Assembly (NCBI RefSeq): GCF_030272615.1
Contig: NC_081414.1
Location: 761,799,648 to 761,861,647, forward strand
Reading direction: 5' to 3'
From: Cryptomeria japonica
Lineage: Eukaryota; Streptophyta; Pinopsida; Cupressales; Cupressaceae
DNA length: 62,000 nucleotides
Notes under the pieces: model-generated
What the model saw: only the letters and a program-made list of their open reading frames with translations
Told to the model about the DNA's origin: nothing
The model's database searches: none
Part shown: in pieces, positions 53,955-62,000 of the stretch
Position numbering within the stretch: position 1 is the stretch's first letter
Layout of the letters: each line of letters opens with the position of its first letter
Program-made: the position numbers and the translations under genes

Positions 53955-55514
53955 TCACAATTCTCTAAAAGAAGGTACATAGATGCACCCTCTATGGTGT
54001 AATAGTCCATCAGAATCTAAGGAATAATCAACATGCTTCCCCTCTAGGGTTTCCTGAGATCGTATCACCTGACAAATGTCTAAATACCATCCATCCTCTG
54101 GCAACTGCTGCAATAAATGATCTCTCAAATATGTGCCCATAGATATGGTGTATACCTCATGACATCTCCTACTCAAGGCACCTGCAACTACGTTTTCTTT
54201 CCCCTTGATGTAGTGAACGTCAAAATCATACTCGCATAAGAATTCCATCCATCTCCTCTGACATGCATTAAGATTCGGCTAAGTGAATATGTATTGTAGG
54301 CTCTGATGGTCTGAATGAAGCTCAAAATGATGACCCAAAAGGAAGTGTCTCCACCTCACAAGTGTATGCACTACTGTTGCAAGCTCAAGGTCATGAGTAG
54401 GGTAGTTTAGCTCATGAGTCTTAAGTTTCCTAGACTCAAAAGCTATAGCCCTAACATCCTGCATGAGGACTGCTCCTAAACCCTCTAGGGAAGCATTTGT
54501 GCAAACCATGAAGTTAGCTGAGGGATTTGGCACTACAAGGAAAGGTACGCTAGTAAGTGCCTTTTTGAGTTCCTAAAAGGCTCTCTTGTACTTCTCTATC
54601 CACTCGAATTTCTTCCCTTTATGCTGAAGAGAAGTAATAGGATACACAACTCTAGAGAATCCCTCAACAAAGCATCGGTAATAACCTATTAATCCCATGA
54701 ATCTCCTGACCTCTATCACACTGGTTGGTGCTGGCCAATCCATAATAGCTCTGATATTTGATGGGTCAACTAAGATCCAATCACCGGATATAACATGCCC
54801 AAGGTACTTGACCTCTGATCTAAAGAAAGCACACTTTGACAAACTGCCATACAACTGATTGTCCCTCAAACACTGCAAAACCTGCCTCAAGTGTTCCTCA
54901 TGCTCCTTCTCATTTCGAGAATATATCAATATGTCATCTAGGAACACAATCACAAAATGGGCAAGGAATGTGCAGAATACCCCATTCATGAGGCTCATGA
55001 AAACAGCTGGAGCATTCGTAAGACCGAATGAAACTACGATGAACTCATAGTGGCCATATCTAGTACGAAATGCAATTTTGTGGATATCACTTTCCACTAT
55101 TCTCAACTGATGGTACCCTACCTTCAGATCTATTTTGGAAAATACTTTGACACCCTGAAGTTGGTCAAATAAATCATCGATCCTGGGTAAAGGATATGGG
55201 TTCTTGATGGTTACTTTGTTCAACTGATGGTAATCCATGAATAACCGAAGAGATCCATCCTTCTTCATGAAGATGATTGGTGCACCCCAAGGGGACACGC
55301 TAGGATGAATGTGGCCCTTCTCTAGAAGTTCCTCAAGCTGCATCTTGAGCTCATTAAGCTTATTTGTGGTCATCCTATAAGGTTCTCTCAAAACTGGCTC
55401 AACTCCTAGTACAAGGTCTATATGAAAGTCAATCTCTCTATGGGGCGACATACCAAGTAACTCTAAAGGAAACACATGTGAATATCCCTTAAGGATAGGA
55501 TGGTCACCAATCAA
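53955..55514 (-). pseudogene. G2 reverse transcriptase and RNase H
   Basis: 55514-54573 is an open 313-codon RT: D129 ([13 protein letters not shown]), [10 protein letters not shown] and catalytic FLDD at 191-194, ending [11 protein letters not shown] and [13 protein letters not shown] in place of the Gln of FQELK, then RNase H 54533-54279 (VCTNASLEGLGAVLMQ, ELNYPTHDLELA, DHQSLQYIFT). TAG again, in place of the Gln found after YIFT in relatives, then 54248-53955 (FDVHYIKGKENVVAGALSR). All in one frame. Catalytic residues appear intact apart from the stops. Confidence 0.9.
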
Positions 55515-55565
55515 TGGTTCCTTTTCATCCTCTTCTTCTCTATCACTAATGGTGATGGCAAGTAA

Positions 55566-56156
55566 CTAGCATCCCTTTCGCATGCTCCACTTAAGCTGCA
55601 TTGTGGAAATCATACGAAGAGACACAGGTCTCTGGATCCCAGTGATTACTATGGGTGAACCATGATAATCCTCACACTCAATCTCTTTCATGTGAAAAGC
55701 CATCTTGGCTCTATGGGCATAAAGCCAATCCATGCCAAGTATGATGCCATACAATCTGAGAGGGGTAACTCTAAGGTCTACTACGGTGGTGGTTTTACCA
55801 ATTTGAAGTTGACATCCCCTAACCTCTGATTCCACTGACATTCTAGCTCTTGAAGCTAACTCCACTTCCCAACTGACACCTTGTCTAATTTCCACTAGCC
55901 CCCAACACTCCACAATGAATGGATATATAAAGGAGTCAGTAGCTCCTGAATCAAACAATATAGATACACTACTACCACTGATCATACCTGTAGCCTCAAT
56001 AACTATGGCTTGGTGCTCTGCCTGGCGGTTGTCAACCACTGTGAAGACGCTATGGGACTTGCCCATATCCCCAACTGTAGGCTTTGATGTTGCCATCTTC
56101 TGACTACCTACAGACACTCTCTCACCATGTGCCCCATGGCTCCACATGTGAAACAA
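55566..56156 (-). pseudogene. G2 protease region
   Basis: Open for 196 codons. The retropepsin core SILFDSGATDSFI has the D-S-G-A signature, followed by RLYGIILGMDWLYAHRAKM (the typical ILGMDWL block). A TAG at 55566-55568 separates it from a [10 protein letters not shown] linker and the RT, where a Gln would complete KGCQLLA. The N-terminal 20 codons read the CCHC region in the wrong frame, so the real frame enters after the knuckle. Confidence 0.87.
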
Positions 56157-56465
56157 GCACCACGTGCCTAAAACTATATGCCCTGAGGCCTAGAGAAAGA
56201 TTGTCCACCTGTCTTGCTAGAACCACTGTACCCACCCCTGGAGGACTATTGAGACCTCACCGGAGGTGTGTAAGGAACCAGGGGTCATTGATCTCACCTC
56301 TAACCCTGAGACTACCATTGCTTGGGTTTTATGCCCTACTGACTCTGTGGAGGCCTCTGCCTCTAGTTCTACTATGACTACTGCAGAGGAGGGGATTTGG
56401 ATAACCCTGATGTGTGTCTGCTATTACCCTTCCAATGGGGTTTTTGAAACCCATATGTTTGGGGT
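56100..56465 (-). pseudogene. G2 gag C-terminal remnant with CCHC knuckle
   Basis: Minus-strand reading gives a Gly/Ser-rich segment GGYSGSSKTGGQSFSRPQG, two TAG codons near 56168 and 56174, then an intact knuckle GACFTCGAMGHMVREC (about 56157-56112). A frame change lies between the knuckle and the protease. Everything N-terminal of about 56465, including the gag core and primer site, is missing. Confidence 0.8.
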
Positions 56466-56468
56466 ATA

Positions 56469-58460
56469 GTACATTTCTACAACTAAAGTACAATATTACA
56501 TCTCCTATTCTTTTCTGCAAATTAAAATAAAATCAACAACTCCTAACTTTCTTTTTTCTTCCTTTCCAAGCAAACCTACATACAAATCTTAAGACTATGA
56601 CCATGGAGAGATCACCTCCCAGCCTAGGCTTACTAGAAGCCACCCCTAAGCTTGGAGAACCAGGTACTTGATGGGATTACACTCAAGAAAACTCAAAACA
56701 AGCAAGGGGAACAAAACCTCCACAAACACTTTCCCATCCAAGGCTAAACTTCATCACATAATATGATGTTTACAAGGGTGGAAGTGGACAAAATACCTTA
56801 AGGAGAACTACAAGCTAGTAGATCACAAGCTGTCTCATGGCAACCAAAAAAAAATACAACATAAGTCCATCTTAACCCAGCATCCTTATGACCCCCAAGG
56901 CATACATGCCAAAATTTCTCTCCTTATGACCCCCGAATGCATAAACAAGGCTATCCAGCAAGGGTCACAAAACAAACCCTTGAGATCACTCTCAAAATGA
57001 GAGCCTCTCACTCTAAGGTTGTCAAACTCCTTCCACCCCCAAGACCATTATACCCTCCCAAGGGTAGAAGACTTTGGATACTCCCAAAAACACAAGAAAA
57101 AGAATAAAATAAATAAGAGGAAGATAACATAATATTTTCACAAAGGAAATACAAAGAAACAACATTTACATTCAAGCAATCTTTTTAAAAATAAACTTTC
57201 AACATGCAAGGAAGAAAATGGACCAACCTTCAATCTGCCCAAAGGTTTACTAGAACTAGCTTGGGAAGAGTAGCCCAATTCCACAATTCTTTCCTCCAAC
57301 ACTTAGCCAAAATTCTATCCTAAAACTATTTTTTCAAATTTGCAAGATCTCCAAAGATGGAGAGTGGGTGATTACTCTCTAAGTCCCTAATCCTTGCCTA
57401 AGAAGGCTTCTCTCACTCTTCCCAACCTCTTGGATAGAGTGCGAGTTCCCATTGGTTGGTCTTCCCAACCTTTTATAGGTTACTAAAACTAGATAGAGAA
57501 AAGGTAAGAGAAGGTGGGGAAGAGAAACTAACACAAGAAAGGAAGGTTATCTATCGTAGGAGGAACCTTCCAAGTTGGATTTTCGCTCATCTTGGGAAAA
57601 CCAAATTTTGAGGTGACTAAACAGTCACATGGGAGAAGTCACATGCTTAAAAATACCCCTAACCCATAGCTATACCCTATGGACCTTTGGAAAAGCCCTT
57701 AAACTATCCCTAGGAGTCCATTTGACCTCTTAGAAACCCATCTGAAGTTAACCTACGGGTCAAACCTGAGTTGACCACTCCCAAGACCCTCTACCCATGG
57801 CAAATTTGGGACCACACTCAAATATTTGAAAAGGGATTTGGTTGAAACAAACTCCCTCCAAGAGACAAGTCAAAATCAAGACACTAATCAGCACATGTGT
57901 CAAGTGACACAATAAAATACATTACATAATCACACATGGAAATTGTCTCTTATTGGATTTAAACAATTAATAAATACAATTTAACACACATGCAACATTT
58001 ACTTTCATGAATAAAATATGATACATACGGGGTGTTGTCTCTCCAAATAGACATCCCCTAGTTTTACAAATGTACATAGGTCTAGGTTTGGTTCTCCATA
58101 ATGTTTCAATGGTCACATGGACAATTTTCCTGTGCATCTCAATTACACATTAGTATTTTCCAATAGCCTCATATAATATTAAACACATAAATAAGAATAC
58201 ACATCAAACGCTCTACATACAATTGACATTATACAAATCAATATATCACATATCAAGGCAAATCCACATAAGCAATTATCATAATCCTCATAAATTTGAT
58301 CCATACATAAGATATGCATCCTATTTCTAGCATCATAATAAAGTCTTGCAAATCGAATAATGACATACATCATCTTAAAGTTATCCTATTCTAGAATCAT
58401 ATAAAGTTCTATATCCATAATGCATAGAAATGAAGCATCAATAGGCATCAATGTTATCCA
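56469..58460 (-). repeat. G2 5' LTR (right copy), truncated at both ends
   Basis: Matches 50549 to about 52540. The left edge ends at a shared ACATTTC beside gag sequence, which marks a deletion; the right edge is cut at 58460 by insertion of F within ATGTTATCCA. The remaining LTR should lie beyond the window on the far side of F. Confidence 0.87.
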
Positions 58461-59625
58461 TGTTGGCATTTTTGATGTTTATGTTGTGATTGTCATTGAT
58501 GGACACACACTTGTATTGAGATCCCCTTTATATGTATGAGGTCATGCTCAACCGGTATTTGTTCCAACCGGTATGTGGTATATTAGTCTTTAGATTAGTG
58601 GTGATTTTGCAGAATGTGTTTCCTAGTCTGAAGCGGCATGTCAACCCCAAGCGGTTCGTAGATCACAAGTAGTACGAGGGAGAAAAGCGGCACAACACAT
58701 TCTTACCAGTCTTCATTGTTGTCAAACCGGAAACCGGTATTTTTATATGAATCGGTAATACTCTGTAATGAGTTACCAATCGGCATTTTGTGATGAGTTA
58801 CCAATCCACCGATTGTTTGATGGTAATGACACATTGACGGTGCTTCTTGTGTCGTGTTACTGAGTATGTCTAGATTCATTGAACCTAGGAAATTGTAATG
58901 TAATCCTATTGGACCGACATGAAATCAGATTCCTTTAAAAGGACATCATGTCTAGGGTTTTAAGTTGTTGCTGAAAGGGTTAATGTTGAGCTAGGGTTTA
59001 AGGTGGGAATCGAGAACGATCTTATCTGAGAAGATCAAGTTGTAACTGTGAGAGAGAGAGAAGACTGAAGTAATGCTAGAATGCATTAACTGTGAGCAAT
59101 ACTAGATCTAACCAAGCAGTTTGTGCTATTGGATAGATCAAACACTTGTTGATTACTCACATCTTTGACAAGTCTATAGCCCTTAACCGGGTAGGCCTCA
59201 AAGCCTTTGTAAAACCCTCTAACAAGGTGGTTCACACATGTGAATCTAAAATCCTCTAACAAGGTAGTCTTTAATCAGACTTATCTCCTAATAGAGATTG
59301 AGATTCCTAATAGGATCTGTTATGGTGAAGAACATTGTAAGACCTTAACTAGTCTGACCTTAACTAGTCTGGTTTCTATTCTGCAGATAGTGACTTGTGA
59401 GTTCCATCTCACCGTGGTTTTTCCCAGTTGGGTTTCCACATCAAATATCGTGTGTTATGGTTGTATTGCTTTTGTGGGTGAATGCTTTATTCACATTTTG
59501 GTTTGCATGAGTGGTAACCGGTTTGACTGTTAGACTACTTTACCAGTTTATCTTTAGACTGTGTAAGTGTTTTAGTGCAGAAATTTTTGGCATACTAATT
59601 CACCCCCCCCTCTTCGTATTCATCA
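58461..59625 (+). repeat. Element F 5' LTR
   Basis: 1165 bases, TGTTGGCATTTTTGATG to ATTCATCA. Contains AAATCCTCTAACAAGGTA (about 59249) and CCCTTAACCGGGTAGG (about 59181), matching the motif array of the C LTR, then CTCACCGTGGTTTTTCCCAG near 59409 and TTCACCCCCCCCTCTTCG near 59599. TATA-like TTTAAAAGG near 58935. Confidence 0.85.
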
Positions 59626-59627
59626 AT

Positions 59628-59639
59628 TGGTATCAGAGC
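59628..59639 (+). other. Element F primer binding site (tRNA-iMet)
   Basis: TGGTATCAGAGC two bases after the LTR. Confidence 0.9.
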
Positions 59640-59675
59640 CTACCTTTCTATAAGTTTAACCACTTGGAAAGAGAT

Positions 59676-60953
59676 ATGGGGGAATACACCTTGAGGGAAC
59701 TTACTCAATGACTCACTAAGTCTGAGCAAGCCTATGATGATCTTATGGTCAAATACAAGGCATCTGAAGAAAAAAGGGGAGAACATGCAAAGAGGCTAAT
59801 GGAACTATCTGAAAGTAGTTCTGAAGATGAAGCTAACGTGGAGGCCATGATTGCTGAAGTGAATAAGCTGAATGATTCAAACTCCAATCTAAGAAAGGAG
59901 TTGGAAGGACTAACTATTCAGTTTAGTCAAGAGCTTGAGAAGCACAAAAAAGCTAAAGATCTAGTAAAGGATAGAGATCATGAGATCTCCAAGTTGAAAC
60001 AAGAGATTAGTGCACTCACTGCTCGCCTTCATTAGAGAAGAATGGAAAAAGAAGACATGCAAGGAGAACTAAACATTTTCATCTCTGAAAATGCAAGTCT
60101 AATGGAGACAAATACTGCTATTTCCAAAGAACTCTTTGAGTCAAAGGAAATACTTGCTAAGTTTGGCAAAAGTACTATCAAGCTAGAGAAAAAGCTTGAG
60201 TCATCTAGACCGGCAAAGAATACCAATGGTCTTGGTTTTTCTGGACATGAGGAAGGAGAATCCTCAGGAACAAATGCTAAAGCATCAAAGAAGCAACCAA
60301 CACTCAAAGGAAAAGGTAAGAAAAAATTCAAACCTGTTTGCTTTAACTATCTTAAAGAAGGACACACTGCCAATGTATGTAGGAGCAAGGCCTACAATAA
60401 TTTTCCTTATTTTATCATCAATGTACCTGGATCAAATAAGTTCAATGGTCATTGTTATGCATGCAACATGTTTGGGCATAGAGCATTTGAATGTAGGTCT
60501 ATAATGAATAACACTGGAAGATATCCTCAGAGGACCCAAGGAACTAGTCCTGAACCTTTTATGAACCGGAACCACAACCGGTTTAATGTCTTCAGTCATC
60601 AGTCAAGAAGCAGTGGCCATCAAGCGGCAACCGGATGGAGAGAAATTTGTATGATCTATCATGGTCATGGTCACACTACTGCAACATGCAGAAGGAAGAA
60701 TGGAAACATGTACAATGGACCTTGGAGAGCACCTGGACTTGTTTGCTATCATTGCAACAAACCGGGTCACATTGCAAGATTCTGCAGAAGCAAAAAAAGT
60801 ATATCTGATGATATACCGGTCACTCAAGAAGGAGAAATAGATTTTGAACAAGTTCAAGGGGACATGAAGAAAACATGGAGGAAGAAACCAATAATGTCGA
60901 AAGAGGAACTAGTTTCTGCACCTAGTGTGAAAATATCAGAACTGACAAACTAA
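59676..60953 (+). pseudogene. F ORF1: coiled-coil protein with four CCHC-type knuckles
   Basis: A single frame of 425 codons from ATG 59676 with a TGA at 59709 and a TAG at 60033; otherwise open to TAA. Residues 20-170 are Glu/Lys/Leu-rich with heptad-like spacing (coiled coil likely). A basic segment (KGKGKKKFK) leads to four knuckles starting at codons 222 (CFNYLKEGHTANVC), 260 (CYACNMFGHRAFEC), 325 (CMIYHGHGHTTATC) and 357 (CYHCNKPGHIARFC). The first and third have Tyr for the second Cys. Compared with N ORF1 (417 codons, first knuckle also at 222) the architecture is the same. Likely a Gag-like RNA-binding protein without the UBN2 fold. Confidence 0.85.
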
Positions 60954-61396
60954 GCCTTAACGGCTTAGGGGGAGTAAACGGCGAAATACTTTCGAACCCC
61001 TGATTGACACTAGTAAAAGACCTTAACTAGTATGCAATACCTGTCGCTTGGCAGAAGACCAAAAATGGTAAAAAGGCAAATTAGGTTTTACGCCCTAATA
61101 GAGGAGCATTAATGATGGTAGGTGAGAAACATGTATAAATGCATTTTTCAAATCATTTCTCACTATCTATTTTCGAGCGAAGAAAAGTTTTCAAGTGCAG
61201 AGAAAAGTAAAGGTGATTTGAGCTTAGATTTCAAGAAATTGGATAACCTTGAAAGAGATTCAAATCCAGTTTGCAAGTGGTAGTGGAGAACTCAAAGCGA
61301 TGATTTGGCATCCGACAAAGAGTGAAGTGAAGTAGAATCGGGAAGCCCTAAATTCGCGTTTGAAAGGTATTTTTCATGTTCTTGAAATACTCTTCA
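60954..61396 (+). other. F ORF1-ORF2 spacer with possible internal promoter
   Basis: Contains CTTAGGGGGAG (about 60965), TATAAAT at 61134-61140 and, 22 bases before the ORF2 ATG, AAAGGTATTTTTC (61363-61375), shared with N. The TATA box is about 260 bases upstream of ORF2, compatible with an internal promoter; this is inference from the motif alone. Confidence 0.45.
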
Positions 61397-62000
61397 ATGG
61401 CTTCTACATCACATACAATTTTGAGTACATCCATAGAGTCAGAAAGTTTTATTAAGAGGAAGTCCAAATATAATGCTTTATCACAAGTTCCAGCTGGAGT
61501 CATAGTCGAAGAAGGAATTTCTGATTATATTGACTACAAGATAGAAGACCTAGGGTCTTTAGCTATTCATACTCAGTTAGGTCTATTTTGTGGCAAGGAC
61601 AAAAAGATCAAACCGGAATTTAGTGTAATAGAGAAGAAGAAATTCCACAATGCGGTATATTTTCTAGAAGACTTCATAGAGGATCACATCAAGATCATCT
61701 TGAGCAGAGTCCATGGTGACAAGATGTACTTGGAAAGGATGCATGATATCATGCCTTAGGCAATTCATGTAGTCACCGATTTCTGCAACACAGGGGAAGT
61801 GCCAGCCCTGAGAAAAGTGAGAAAAATGGAAATGACCAAGCTCACCAGTTCAACAAGTGATTCATGGGGCATGACAGTCAATCCTATCAAGGATGATCTG
61901 GTGAAATACACCTACATGGTGATAGGATACAGAACATTTTCAGCTAGCAGGATTAATTCTGTATCTGCTGCAGCGATAAATATCGCTTACCGAATGATTA
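61397..62000 (+). pseudogene. F ORF2: unknown protein, homologous to N ORF2 (truncated by window end)
   Basis: ATG 61397 (MASTSHT) is chosen over the in-frame ATG at 61376 because it aligns with the N ORF2 start. It is open for 120 codons, then TAG at 61757 in the same sequence context (TAGGCAATT) as the TAG of N ORF2 at 12493, then continues in frame towards the window end (VTDFCNTGEVPALRK, MVIGYRTFSASRI). Shared blocks with N: VPAGVI, YKIEDLG, ILSRVHGD. No known catalytic motif is visible. I do not recognise the family. Confidence 0.75.

Larger units (their letters stand above)
50549..58460 (-). mobile_element. Element G2: Ty3/gypsy chromovirus (Tekay/Del-like), minus strand
   Basis: Order on the minus strand: truncated 5' LTR (58460-56469), gag remnant with CCHC, protease, RT (FLDDILIYS), RNase H, integrase, chromodomain-like end, purine tract, 3' LTR (52651 leftward). 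From protease to chromodomain a single frame is kept, with five in-frame stops and no frameshift, so it is fairly young. [14 protein letters not shown] and the MPPYQALYERPCRTPL-type segment fit Tekay/Del chromoviruses. The right LTR is cut by element F at 58461; the 5' LTR end, primer site and gag N-terminus are deleted near 56468. Confidence 0.9.
58461..62000 (+). mobile_element. Element F: copia-type retrotransposon with ORF1-ORF2, like N (3' end outside window)
   Basis: 5' LTR 58461-59625, primer site 59628, ORF1 59676-60953, spacer, ORF2 from 61397. In the visible 2.4 kb of internal sequence there is no UBN2 gag, protease, integrase or RT. ORF1 and ORF2 are homologous to those of N, but the LTR is closer to that of C. 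Only two stops interrupt ORF1, so F is better preserved than N. Whether pol follows ORF2 cannot be seen here. Confidence 0.82.

Noticed and set aside
1-62000. CRISPR arrays, rRNA, or bacterial-type operons
   Set aside because: No regularly spaced direct repeats with unique spacers, no rRNA-like stretches, and all coding content belongs to plant LTR retrotransposons.

Overview
The window is plant nuclear DNA made almost entirely of LTR retrotransposons, many of them inserted inside one another. No host gene, tRNA, rRNA or CRISPR array is visible. Evidence for a plant: Ty1/copia elements primed by initiator tRNA-Met (TGGTATCAGAGC two bases after the LTR), repeated AAAGGGGGAGA polypurine tracts of the Sirevirus type, a Tekay/Del-like Ty3/gypsy chromovirus, a Tat/Athila-like gag-protease, and decay dominated by in-frame TAG stops at former CAG codons. 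The density and age of the elements suggest a large-genome seed plant, perhaps a gymnosperm; the species cannot be named from this window.

Layout. (1) 1-20338: copia element A (5' end outside the window) is split by copia element B (3894-19070, perfect GTGTT target duplication). B is itself split by element N (9629-16132). N has two LTRs and two ORFs but no protease, integrase or reverse transcriptase. (2) 20339-24300: unassigned non-coding flank. (3) About 24300-46487: G1, a Tat/Athila-like element with gag and protease but no visible RT or integrase. It is split by copia C (26957-39696, GTGCC duplication), which carries Tork/Tnt1-like copia D (33941-39201, TTTAA duplication) inside its 3' LTR. 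G1 is split again by minus-strand copia E (39845-43087), a relative of A. (4) 46464-50548: start of the G1 3' LTR, a probable solo LTR (47125-48708), microsatellites and a CpG-rich tandem repeat. (5) 50549-58460: minus-strand chromovirus G2 with long LTRs. (6) 58461-62000: element F, inserted into a G2 LTR and running off the window.

How the parts relate. N and F look like members of one non-autonomous copia-type group. Each has an ORF1 with a coiled coil and four CCHC knuckles, the first knuckle starting at codon 222 in both, followed by an ORF2 that I do not recognise but that is clearly homologous between the two. Neither shows pol, though F is seen only in part. Their LTRs resemble different autonomous neighbours (N resembles A, F resembles C), which suggests mobilisation in trans. 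Autonomous element B carries an ORF1-like coiled-coil/multi-CCHC block between gag and protease, a possible source of ORF1. This group is my best candidate for an undescribed system. Two self-inverted structures, in the 5' LTR of D and at the ends of E, are the next most unusual objects.
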